Shown: positions 1-5,494 of the stretch, in pieces
How positions within the stretch are numbered: the stretch's first letter is position 1
How the letters are laid out: each line of letters opens with the position of its first letter
DNA from: an uncultured Bacilli bacterium
Lineage (GTDB): Bacteria > Bacillota_I > Bacilli_A > RF39 > UBA660
Assembly: GCA_944372275.1 (NCBI GenBank)
Contig: CALVYO010000041.1
Coordinates: 1-10,742 of the forward strand
Direction: 5' to 3'
DNA: 10,742 nucleotides
Made by a program: the position numbers and the translations under genes
Notes under the pieces: model-generated
Database searches by the model: none
What the model saw: the letters and a program-made list of their open reading frames with translations, nothing else
Told to the model about the DNA's origin: nothing

Positions 1-11
1 TCTCTTATCCT

Positions 12-18
12 CTCCTTT
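12..18 (-). promoter_or_regulatory. Probable ribosome binding site of a leftward gene starting just outside the window
   Basis: Read on the minus strand, positions 18-12 give AAAGGAG followed by 11 bases to the window edge without a start codon. This fits the Shine-Dalgarno site of a gene whose start lies immediately left of base 1, divergent from parA. The identity of that gene cannot be read here; in related genomes rpmH, dnaA or rsmG can sit next to parA. Confidence 0.45.
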
Positions 19-32
19 TTTCCACAAATAAA

Positions 33-66
33 AATCTAGTATGTTTTTTTATTTACACACTAGATT
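33..66. repeat. Imperfect inverted repeat overlapping a leftward -10
   Basis: AATCTAGT at 33-40 pairs with ACTAGATT at 59-66. After one mismatch the pairing continues with TGT (42-44) and ACA (55-57) around a T-rich loop. The right arm overlaps a minus-strand TATAAT (69-64), so the repeat looks more like an operator than a transcribed terminator. Confidence 0.45.
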
Positions 67-94
67 ATACACTATCAGTGGCAAGGTGAGGCAA
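64..94 (-). promoter_or_regulatory. Possible leftward promoter
   Basis: The minus strand has a perfect TATAAT at 69-64. The best -35 candidates are TTGCCT at 94-89, with a long 19-bp spacer, and TTGCCA at 84-79, which is much too close. It would drive the gene whose ribosome binding site lies at 18-12. Only the -10 is convincing. Confidence 0.3.
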
Positions 95-130
95 CAGATT
101 TGGGTGTAAGAATATACGTAGTATAAATAT

Positions 131-168
131 AAATAAAAATGTGAAAAAGTAACATTTTTATTTTTTTA
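131..168 (+). terminator. Perfect 12-bp hairpin followed by a T tract
   Basis: AAATAAAAATGT at 131-142 and ACATTTTTATTT at 152-163 form a perfect 12-bp stem with a 9-nt loop, followed by a T run to 167. The shape is that of a rho-independent terminator, but the stem has a single G-C pair, so it would be weak. It lies between the leftward gene and the parA promoter and could insulate parA. It could also be an AT-rich cruciform of the origin region. Confidence 0.35.
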
Positions 169-199
169 TCATTATTCACTATCTAATTAGATTAAAATG

Positions 200-208
200 T
201 GATAAAAT
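200..208 (+). promoter_or_regulatory. parA promoter, extended -10
   Basis: TGA-TAAAAT at 200-208 fits an extended -10 (TGN plus 5 of 6 of TATAAT). No good -35 lies at 16-18 bp. Transcription would begin near 215 and leave a leader of about 20 nt with the ribosome site GGTGAT at 226-231. A DnaA-box-like 9-mer on the other strand covers the same bases. Confidence 0.45.
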
Positions 209-234
209 AGTATTTGTAGAAATATGGTGATGTT

Positions 235-1020
235 ATGGGTAGAGTTATAGCGTTAGTTAATCAAAAAGGTGGGGTTGGTAAAACTACCACTAGTATAAAT
301 TTAGCTGCATCTTTAGGTGTGTTAGGAAAAAAAGTATTATTAGTTGATTTAGATAGTCAAGGAAATAGTACAACAGGTGTAGGTGTAAGTAAAAGTTCAC
401 ACGAAAAAACAATATATGATTTAATAGTTGATAGAGCAACTTTAGATGAAGTTATAATTAAAACAAAGTTTAAAAATTTAAGTATAATTCCTGCATCAAT
501 TAATTTAGCAGGTGCGGATATTGAATTGATGGAAAGAAGTAGAGTTGATCATAGTTTTAATAAATCTAGTCAATTAAAAAAATATTTAGATGTTGCAAAA
601 GAAAAATATGATTATATTATAATTGATTGTCCCCCATCTTTAGGTATTTTGACAACCAATGCTTTAGCAGCTGCAAATAGTGTAATTATACCAGTACAAT
701 GTGAATTTTTTGCATTAGAAGGAATTACACAACTACTTCATTCAATTTTATTAATTCAAAAAGATTTAAACCCTACTTTGGATATTGAGGGTGTATTATT
801 AACTATGTTAGATAGTAGAACTATTTTAGGATTAGAAGTTGTTGAAGAAATTAAGGCTTACTTTAAGGAAAAGGTATATGATACAATTATTCCAAGATTA
901 ATTAAAATATCAGAGGCTCCAAGTCACGGTAAACCAATATTAGCATACGATCCTAAAAATAGAGGAACAATGGCTTATTTGAATTTAGCTAAAGAGGTGA
1001 TTGATCACGATGGAAAATAA
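235..1020 (+). CDS. parA: ParA/Soj chromosome-partitioning ATPase
   Basis: Deviant-Walker-A ATPase of the ParA/Soj/MinD group. It binds DNA non-specifically as an ATP dimer and acts with ParB in origin segregation and, in Bacillus, in control of DnaA. The 261 residues match the usual length of about 250-260. Visible motifs are the deviant Walker A KGGVGKTTT (residues 11-19, signature K11 and catalytic K16), the A' region VLLVDLDSQGNSTTG (34-48) and Walker B YIIIDCPPS (127-135). No N-terminal helix-turn-helix is present, so it is the short chromosomal type rather than a P1-plasmid type. Start chosen at ATG 235 because GGTGAT lies just upstream. It overlaps parB by 11 bp, which indicates one transcript and translational coupling. 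The chromosomal gene neighbourhood argues against a plasmid origin. Confidence 0.96.
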   Translation: MGRVIALVNQKGGVGKTTTSINLAASLGVLGKKVLLVDLDSQGNSTTGVGVSKSSHEKTIYDLIVDRATLDEVIIKTKFKNLSIIPASINLAGADIELMERSRVDHSFNKSSQLKKYLDVAKEKYDYIIIDCPPSLGILTTNALAAANSVIIPVQCEFFALEGITQLLHSILLIQKDLNPTLDIEGVLLTMLDSRTILGLEVVEEIKAYFKEKVYDTIIPRLIKISEAPSHGKPILAYDPKNRGTMAYLNLAKEVIDHDGK

Positions 1021-1885
1021 AAAAAGAGCGTTAGGTAGAGGTTTAGAACAATTATTTAATAGTGAAAATTTAGATTTTGAAAATTTTGAAAAACAAATAT
1101 ATGAAACAACACCAAGAGATGAAATAATAGAGTTAAATTTAGATGAGATTAGACCAAATCCTCATCAACCTAGAAAAATATTTAAAGAAGATGCTTTAAA
1201 TGAATTGGCTGAATCTATTAAAAAAAATGGTGTTTTTCAACCAATTATTGTTAAAAAAAGTATTAAAGGTTATGATTTAGTTGCTGGTGAAAGAAGATTT
1301 AGGGCTTCTAAAATTGCAGGATTAACAACAATTCCGGCTATTATAAGAGATTTTAGTGAAGAGCAAATGATTGAAATTGCTTTACTAGAAAATTTACAAA
1401 GGGAAAACTTAAATGTTATTGAAGAGGCTTTGGCTTATAAAATGATGATTGAAAAATTAAATATTACGCAAGAGGAATTGAGTAATAAAGTTAGTAAAAG
1501 TAGAAGTCATATTACTAATATTTTAGGTTTATTAAGGTTACCTAGTGATATTCAAAAGATGTTAATAAATAATGAAATTACAATGGGACACGCAAGAGTT
1601 TTAAGCAAGTTAGAAAATGAAGATAAGATGGCTGAATATGCTAAAAAAATAGTTGATGAAAAAATACCAGTTAGAGAAACTGAAGAAATAACTAACAATG
1701 AAGAAAGAAAAGTAAAAATTAAAAAGCACGTTAAAGAAGAAAATAATGAATTTAAATATGTAGAAGATTTATTAAGAGATAAATTAGATACTAAAATTAA
1801 AGTAAGGGATAAAAAAGTTATTATTTCTTTTACTAATGTAGCAGATTTGAATAGAATTTTAGAAATATTAAATGTAAGAGAGTGA
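1010..1885 (+). CDS. parB: ParB/Spo0J chromosome-partitioning protein
   Basis: CTP-dependent DNA clamp that loads at parS and spreads to form the partition complex. It is 291 residues from ATG 1010. An in-frame TTG at 1001 would add three residues but lies inside the Shine-Dalgarno GAGGTGAT (994-1001), so ATG 1010 is preferred. The N-terminal KRALGRGL motif (residues 5-12) is the ParA-stimulating tail. The CTPase/ParB-N domain follows, with NPHQPR (about 50-55), GERRFR (93-98) and ENLQRENLN (127-135). A helix-turn-helix is at about 152-175 (ITQEELSNKVSKSRSHITN), and a charged linker leads to the C-terminal dimerisation domain. Only one ParB-type gene is seen, so it is Spo0J-like rather than Noc by context. 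No consensus parS was found in the window. Confidence 0.96.
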   Translation: MENKKRALGRGLEQLFNSENLDFENFEKQIYETTPRDEIIELNLDEIRPNPHQPRKIFKEDALNELAESIKKNGVFQPIIVKKSIKGYDLVAGERRFRASKIAGLTTIPAIIRDFSEEQMIEIALLENLQRENLNVIEEALAYKMMIEKLNITQEELSNKVSKSRSHITNILGLLRLPSDIQKMLINNEITMGHARVLSKLENEDKMAEYAKKIVDEKIPVRETEEITNNEERKVKIKKHVKEENNEFKYVEDLLRDKLDTKIKVRDKKVIISFTNVADLNRILEILNVRE

Positions 1886-1889
1886 TAAA

Positions 1890-2690
1890 ATGGAAGAATT
1901 TTTAAAAAGTTTATTAAATGTAAAAGTTATTGGACCAATTATAACTATATTAATTATGTTTATTTTTTATAAAATAGTTAAAAGAATAATAAAAAAATTA
2001 TTTAATTTTAAAACTAAAAAAATTAAACATAAAAAGCAAGTTACTTTAATGAATTTCTTTATTAATCTAGCAAGAATTATTTGTTTAATAATTGCTATTT
2101 TGATTATTTTAGAAATTTATGGTATTAAAACAAGTATGATTGTTGCATCTTTAGGGGCTGTTACGGTTGTAGTTGGATTAGCTTTCCAAGATATTTTAAA
2201 AGATTTTATTGCTGGTTTTTCATTTATATTCGAAGATAGTTATAATGTAGGGGATTGGGTAACAATAAATGGCTTTAAAGGTGAAGTAATTAGTATCGGT
2301 ATGAAAACTACTAGGATTAAGGCTTATGAAGGTGAAATATTGATTATTAATAACGGTTCGATTACACAAGTAATCAATCATACGGCTTCTAATTCAATGG
2401 CCATTGTCGATGTTAATGTTTCCTATGATTCAGATATTGATAAAGTTGAAAAAGTATTAAATGAATTATGCAATGAATTAAAAATTGATACTTTAAAAGG
2501 AGATATTACTTTATTAGGTATTGAAAGTTTAGGCGATAGTGCTATTACATTTAGATTAACTGCTGAAGTTGAAGGTGGTACACAATATGCAGCACAAAGA
2601 CAAATGAGGAAAGCAGTTAAGTTAAAATTAGATAAGAATAAAATTGAAATACCTTATAATCAATTGGTGGTACATAATGAAAGAGTATAA
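1890..2690 (+). CDS. Small-conductance mechanosensitive channel, MscS family (YkuT-like)
   Basis: Membrane channel that opens on membrane tension to release solutes during hypo-osmotic shock. At 266 residues it has the minimal MscS size, close to Bacillus YkuT. Three membrane segments are visible: about 12-32, 57-78 and 82-113. The third is the pore-lining helix, with small residues and the family motif GLAFQDILKDFIAGF (96-110). The cytoplasmic beta domain follows, including GDWVTINGFKGEVISIGMKT (121-140) and IINNGSITQVINHT (152-165), then the alpha/beta cage domain. The start lies 4 bp after the parB stop, with GAGTGAT as ribosome site, so it is coupled to parB. An mscS gene after parB is a common arrangement in Bacilli. 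In DNA it overlaps the next gene by 14 bp. Confidence 0.93.
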   Translation: MEEFLKSLLNVKVIGPIITILIMFIFYKIVKRIIKKLFNFKTKKIKHKKQVTLMNFFINLARIICLIIAILIILEIYGIKTSMIVASLGAVTVVVGLAFQDILKDFIAGFSFIFEDSYNVGDWVTINGFKGEVISIGMKTTRIKAYEGEILIINNGSITQVINHTASNSMAIVDVNVSYDSDIDKVEKVLNELCNELKIDTLKGDITLLGIESLGDSAITFRLTAEVEGGTQYAAQRQMRKAVKLKLDKNKIEIPYNQLVVHNERV

Positions 2691-2859
2691 ATTAGGAAGT
2701 ATTGTTATTATGAAAAAAGATCATCCTTGTGGCACTAATGAATTTGAAGTAGTAAGAGTTGGTGCGGATATTAAAATAAAGTGTTGTAATTGTGGTAGGA
2801 TGATTATGTTACCAAGAATTGAATTTAATAAAAAATTAAAAAAAGTTAAAGTTTTATAG
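2677..2859 (+). CDS. DUF951 small cysteine protein (YyzM-like)
   Basis: A 60-residue protein of the DUF951 family, conserved beside ParB/MscS and YchF in Firmicutes; its function is unknown to me. The family pattern is clear: a GSIVIMKKDHPCGTNEFEV block (residues 7-25), then VGADIKIKC and the cysteine knuckle CCNCG (36-40), then MLPRIEF and a basic tail KKLKKVKVL. Cysteines 18, 36, 37 and 39 could bind a metal, which is inference. ATG 2677 is chosen over an upstream in-frame ATT at 2644 because GGTGGT (2665-2670) sits at proper distance and the protein then matches the family length. The start overlaps the mscS 3' end by 14 bp, so translation is probably coupled. Confidence 0.88.
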   Translation: MKEYKLGSIVIMKKDHPCGTNEFEVVRVGADIKIKCCNCGRMIMLPRIEFNKKLKKVKVL

Positions 2860-2867
2860 GAGGCAAT

Positions 2868-4352
2868 ATGAAAAAATCTTTATCCCCTATTATAACAATG
2901 ATGTTAATTATTGTTTTTGTGGTTATTTTAAGTAGCGTATTAGCGCTTATTAATTTTGATGGTACGGGAACAACTATTGCTAATGGTATTTTAGAAACAT
3001 CGATAGTAGTGGTTAGAAGTATATTATCTAAAGAGGGTTTGATTTATTTTTTTAGTAATGTTATAACTAATTTTAGTTTATTAGAACCTTTTATTTTATT
3101 AATATTATCATTTATAGCAATAGGTATTGTTAAAGAAAGTGGATTTTTAAAACATTTATTTAGTCCTTTAAAAAATTTAAAATTTAATGTTTTAACCTTT
3201 ATTGTTATATTTATAAGTGTTATATCAACGATAATAGGTGACTATAGTTACATTATTTTATTACCATTGGTTGCAATATTATATCAATATAATAATAAAA
3301 GTCCTATTTTAGGTATTATAACAGTTTTTTTAGGAATAACATTAGGTTATGGAACAGGTATATTTTACAATTATAATGATTATGCTTTAGGTGTTTTAAC
3401 GCAAGCAGCAGCGGCTTTAGATGTTGACCCATCTTATAAATTCAATTTATATTCTAATTTATACATTATGATTGTAAGTACTATTGCAATAAGTTTTATT
3501 ATAACTATTTTAATTGATAAATACTTAAGTAAAAAACTTGTTACAAACACAAAATATGAAGATGAGTTATTAACTTCAAAAAAGGCGTTTATATTTTCAA
3601 TTATTGCTTTTATTATTTTGTTAGTTCCAATTGTTATAATGTTATTACCAAATGGAATTTTATTAGATAATACACAAACACATTATGTGGCTAAAATATT
3701 TGGAACTAATGCACCATTTAATTTGTCATTTATGTTTATATTTTTAGTTATTATGGCAATAATTGGTTTAGTGTATGGTTTTGTTAGTAAAAACTTTAAA
3801 ACTAATCACGATTTTGGTTGGTCATTTACTAAAGAATTTAATAATATTGGTTATTTATTTGTTTTGATGTTTTTATCGTCAATATTAATTAGTATTATTA
3901 ATTGGACTAATTTAGGTACTGTTATTGCTAATAACTTAGTTTATATAATTAGTTTATTTGATTTTACGGGAATACCTTTAATAATTATAACTTTTATATT
4001 TATTATATTAATGAGTATTTTAATGCCGGGTAGTTTAGAAAAATGGGCTTTAATTTCACCTATTTTAGTACCTTTATTTATGAAAGGTAATTTGACTCCT
4101 GATTTTGCCCAATTTGTATTTAAGGCAGCAGATAGTGTTGGTAAGGTAATTACGCCATTATTTATATATTTCATAGTAATGTTAGGTTTAATTCAAAAAT
4201 ATAATAAAAATGAAAATAAAGTGACTTTGTTTAATACAGTTAAATTAATTTGGCCAATAATTTTATCGATGATTATATTTTGGTTATTGATATTAATTAT
4301 TTGGTATGTTGCAGGATTACCTTTAGGAATTGATACTTTAGTTACTATGTAA
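2868..4352 (+). CDS. AbgT-family transporter
   Basis: Integral membrane protein of 494 residues, close to the roughly 500 of the AbgT family. That family includes E. coli AbgT (p-aminobenzoyl-glutamate uptake) and MtrF/YdaH (sulfonamide or PABA export). Family-like stretches are ILSKEGLIYFFSNVITNF (52-69), IVKESGF (87-93), the STIIGDYSYIILLPL segment (120-134), LTQAAAALDVDPSY (177-190), NWTNLG (345-350), the LEKWALISPILVPLF segment (390-404) and ADSVGKVITPLFIYF (421-435). About eleven to thirteen hydrophobic segments are visible. Whether it imports or exports, and what, cannot be told. AGGAGG at 2858-2863 overlaps the DUF951 stop, so it is the last gene of the parAB operon, followed by a terminator. 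I do not know it as part of the usual parB-mscS-DUF951 cluster, so it may be a lineage-specific addition. Confidence 0.88.
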   Translation: MKKSLSPIITMMLIIVFVVILSSVLALINFDGTGTTIANGILETSIVVVRSILSKEGLIYFFSNVITNFSLLEPFILLILSFIAIGIVKESGFLKHLFSPLKNLKFNVLTFIVIFISVISTIIGDYSYIILLPLVAILYQYNNKSPILGIITVFLGITLGYGTGIFYNYNDYALGVLTQAAAALDVDPSYKFNLYSNLYIMIVSTIAISFIITILIDKYLSKKLVTNTKYEDELLTSKKAFIFSIIAFIILLVPIVIMLLPNGILLDNTQTHYVAKIFGTNAPFNLSFMFIFLVIMAIIGLVYGFVSKNFKTNHDFGWSFTKEFNNIGYLFVLMFLSSILISIINWTNLGTVIANNLVYIISLFDFTGIPLIIITFIFIILMSILMPGSLEKWALISPILVPLFMKGNLTPDFAQFVFKAADSVGKVITPLFIYFIVMLGLIQKYNKNENKVTLFNTVKLIWPIILSMIIFWLLILIIWYVAGLPLGIDTLVTM

Positions 4353-4383
4353 ATTCAAGTTTAAACACTTGAATTTTTAATTT
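4346..4383 (+). repeat. Direct repeat copy A, left flank of the toxin-antitoxin cassette
   Basis: This 38-bp stretch starts with TATGTAA, which holds the stop codon of the AbgT gene, and spans the terminator hairpin and the following AATTT. It recurs at 5389-5427 with one substitution (A4353 against G5396) and one extra A in the loop. The two copies bracket the Panacea/PemK cassette. Confidence 0.8.
4351..4380 (+). terminator. Rho-independent terminator after the AbgT gene (copy A)
   Basis: AAATTCAAGT (4351-4360) and ACTTGAATTT (4367-4376) form a perfect 10-bp stem with a 6-nt loop, running into five T. The stem begins inside the stop codon of the transporter gene. A near-identical copy lies about 1 kb downstream. 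Confidence 0.75.
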
Positions 4384-4394
4384 ATAATTAATTA

Positions 4395-4423
4395 TTGATT
4401 TTTAGTGGCTATTTTGATATACT
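4395..4423 (+). promoter_or_regulatory. Promoter of the Panacea/PemK cassette
   Basis: TTGATT (4395-4400) and TATACT (4418-4423) lie exactly 17 bp apart, with a TGA extension before the -10 (4415-4417). Transcription would start near 4430, giving a leader of about 13 nt with GGAG (4431-4434) almost at its 5' end. The cassette thus has its own promoter directly behind terminator copy A. Confidence 0.65.
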
Positions 4424-4442
4424 ATACACAGGAGTTGATATT

Positions 4443-4901
4443 ATGGAAAAAGTGAGTGATATTGCAAAATGGTTTATTAATGAAATATCTCCAGATCCGT
4501 TAAAACTTCAAAAATTAATTTATTTAGCGCAAGGTTTTTCTTATGTGTTTAATGATGAATGCCTTTTTGAAGAAGAACTAGAGGCGTGGGTACACGGTCC
4601 AGTCAATAGAGAGATATATTTTAATTATTGTAGTTATGCATATAGACCTATCATAATAAAATATCAAATAACTAACTTATCCTTAAAATCTTTAAAAGTA
4701 CTAAAGTATGTTCGTGATACATATGGCAAATACGATTCTAAGTATCTAGAAGAATTGACACATAATCAATATCCGTGGCAATTTGCAAGAGAAGGATTAG
4801 ATCCTGATGAACGTGATAACAAAATAATTCCGAAAGAAATAATAGCAGAATATTTTAGTAGTATTATATTACAACCTAGTAGTGAGGAATGGGAAAAATG
4901 A
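4443..4901 (+). CDS. Panacea-domain (DUF4065) antitoxin-like protein
   Basis: A 152-residue protein with the Panacea/DUF4065 fold (SocA and phage GepA relatives), a domain known as a widely exchanged antitoxin paired with many unrelated toxins. Signature blocks are VSDIAKWFI (4-12), LKLQKLIYLAQGFSY (20-34), EAWVHGPVNREIY (47-59) and the C-terminal YLEELTHNQYPWQFAR (101-116) followed by IIPKEIIAEYF (128-138). Start ATG 4443 is set by GGAG 8 bases upstream; a longer reading from TTG 4395 would begin in the promoter -35. The stop overlaps the toxin start as ATGA (4898-4901), the tight coupling typical of toxin-antitoxin pairs. Here the antitoxin comes first. Direct neutralisation of the downstream PemK-like protein is inferred from context. 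Confidence 0.87.
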   Translation: MEKVSDIAKWFINEISPDPLKLQKLIYLAQGFSYVFNDECLFEEELEAWVHGPVNREIYFNYCSYAYRPIIIKYQITNLSLKSLKVLKYVRDTYGKYDSKYLEELTHNQYPWQFAREGLDPDERDNKIIPKEIIAEYFSSIILQPSSEEWEK

Positions 4902-5266
4902 TAGGCGAAGTATGGTATTATAAAGCAAAATTGCCAAATAGTGATGAATATAAAGTTCGTCCTGTTTTAGTTATTGGCAATGATGCTAATAATAATTTGT
5001 TATATGCAGATATTCATTATGTTATTATTTCATCATCTTCTTCTGCTGGTATTTACGACGTGGTTATTGAAGAAAATATTGCAAAATCAATAAATTTAAT
5101 TCGTAAATCTGTAATAAAAACTACAAAAATTTACACAGGACCTAGAACTTTGTTTGAAAGAAAATTAGGTGTTTTGCCAGAAAATTTAAAACAAGAATTT
5201 ATAAATAAATATCGGGAATATCAAAATCAATTAATTAACAGTTTTCTAATTGAAGAATATGTATAA
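4898..5266 (+). CDS. PemK/MazF-family toxin (putative mRNA interferase)
   Basis: A 122-residue protein of the PemK/MazF/Kid family, whose members are mostly sequence-specific endoribonucleases. Visible landmarks are the beta-barrel opening GEVWYYKAKLP (3-13), the conserved RPVLVIGND (21-29), a serine-rich strand YVIISSSSSA (41-50) where MazF has its S/T motif, SVIKTTKIYT (71-80) with the typical hydrophobic-T pattern, and GVL (91-93). ATG 4898 is preferred to ATG 4889 because GAGG (4884-4887) is well placed only for the former and it gives the ATGA overlap with the Panacea gene. The C-terminal helix FINKYREYQNQL is intact and the length is normal. MazF is usually paired with MazE or other small antitoxins; a Panacea partner is less common. 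Confidence 0.83.
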   Translation: MIGEVWYYKAKLPNSDEYKVRPVLVIGNDANNNLLYADIHYVIISSSSSAGIYDVVIEENIAKSINLIRKSVIKTTKIYTGPRTLFERKLGVLPENLKQEFINKYREYQNQLINSFLIEEYV

Positions 5267-5388
5267 TTAAAAGATTGCACAATAATTTATTAGAAAATTA
5301 TATAACAGAGGATAAGCAATATTAACTTATAAAATTTGAAGAAGTAAGAAGCATAGAAAATTATTTGTTAAATAATGAAACTCCACAT
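5267..5388 (+). other. Intergenic tail of the cassette with a possible decayed coding remnant
   Basis: No intact gene is seen between the toxin stop and repeat copy B. One frame reads KFEEVRSIENYLLNNETPHY before running through the terminator copy to a stop at 5422-5424. The same frame upstream has an in-frame TAA and no ribosome site or start. The 21-nt stretch at 5357-5377 recurs exactly at 5619-5639 inside the downstream ATPase gene, in the same reading register (NYLLNN). It could be a relic of an older gene or chance in AT-rich DNA. Confidence 0.2.
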
Positions 5389-5427
5389 TATGTAAGTTCA
5401 AGTTTAAAACACTTGAATTTTTAATTT
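5389..5427 (+). repeat. Direct repeat copy B, right flank of the toxin-antitoxin cassette
   Basis: Second copy of the 38-bp AbgT stop/terminator sequence, here 39 bp, with one substitution and one inserted A. Start-to-start distance to copy A is 1043 bp. It includes TATGTAA although no transporter gene precedes it, so the copy looks derived from the AbgT 3' end rather than independently evolved. Confidence 0.8.
5394..5424 (+). terminator. Terminator of the Panacea/PemK cassette (copy B)
   Basis: TTCAAGT (5397-5403) pairs with ACTTGAA (5411-5417). The stem extends outward by a G-U and two A-T pairs and ends in a run of T (5418-5422). Loop TTAAAAC. It closes the toxin-antitoxin transcript 127 bp after the toxin stop. 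Confidence 0.65.
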
Positions 5428-5441
5428 TATTGTAATATAAT
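5413..5441 (+). promoter_or_regulatory. Promoter of the DUF4143 ATPase gene
   Basis: TTGAAT (5413-5418) and a perfect TATAAT (5436-5441) are 17 bp apart. The -35 lies inside the 3' arm of terminator copy B. Transcription would start near 5448, at the left arm of the inverted repeat. Confidence 0.6.
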
Positions 5442-5444
5442 TAT

Positions 5445-5482
5445 ATTGAATATTTTTTCCGTTTGCGTAAAAAATATTCAAT
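5445..5482. repeat. 14-bp perfect inverted repeat at the ATPase gene leader
   Basis: ATTGAATATTTTTT (5445-5458) is mirrored by AAAAAATATTCAAT (5469-5482) around a 10-nt GC-richer spacer. It sits from the predicted transcription start up to the ribosome site GGAGG (5483-5487). It could act as an operator for a dimeric repressor, or as an mRNA hairpin next to the ribosome site. It lacks a T tract on the plus side after the stem, so it is not a terminator for upstream genes. Confidence 0.7.
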
Positions 5483-5494
5483 GGAGGAATAAAT

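Larger units (their letters stand above)
18..206. promoter_or_regulatory. Cluster of DnaA-box-like 9-mers upstream of parA
   Basis: Against the relaxed DnaA box TTWTNCACA, two exact matches are visible: TTTTCCACA at 18-26 (+) and TTTTTCACA at 140-148 (-). Four more match 8 of 9: ATTTACACA at 51-59 (+), TTATACACT at 65-73 (+), TTATTCACT at 172-180 (+) and TTTATCACA at 198-206 (-). The last overlaps the proposed extended -10 of parA. AT-rich sequence favours such matches, but the required CACA core is uncommon here. A role in origin function or in DnaA control of parA is inference. Within the same stretch, 70-106 is clearly richer in G and C than its surroundings and carries GGCAA twice, 10 bp apart (80-84 and 90-94). 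Confidence 0.4.

Noticed and set aside
1001..1009. parB start at TTG 1001
   Set aside because: The codon overlaps the Shine-Dalgarno site; ATG 1010 is correctly spaced.
235..1885. parAB as a plasmid or phage partition system
   Set aside because: Short ParA type, one long housekeeping-style operon with mscS and DUF951, and ychF and rpsF nearby point to the chromosome.
3941..4174. Minus-strand open frame of 77 codons inside the AbgT gene
   Set aside because: It lies wholly within a well-supported transporter gene, has no ribosome site and resembles no family; a frame shadow.
4395..4442. N-terminal extension of the Panacea protein from TTG 4395
   Set aside because: That TTG is part of the promoter -35 and the extension would precede the transcription start; GGAG points to ATG 4443.
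5445..5482. Inverted repeat read as a terminator of the toxin-antitoxin transcript
   Set aside because: A better terminator lies just upstream, and the 3' arm is followed by the ribosome site GGAGG rather than a T tract; operator or leader hairpin fits better.
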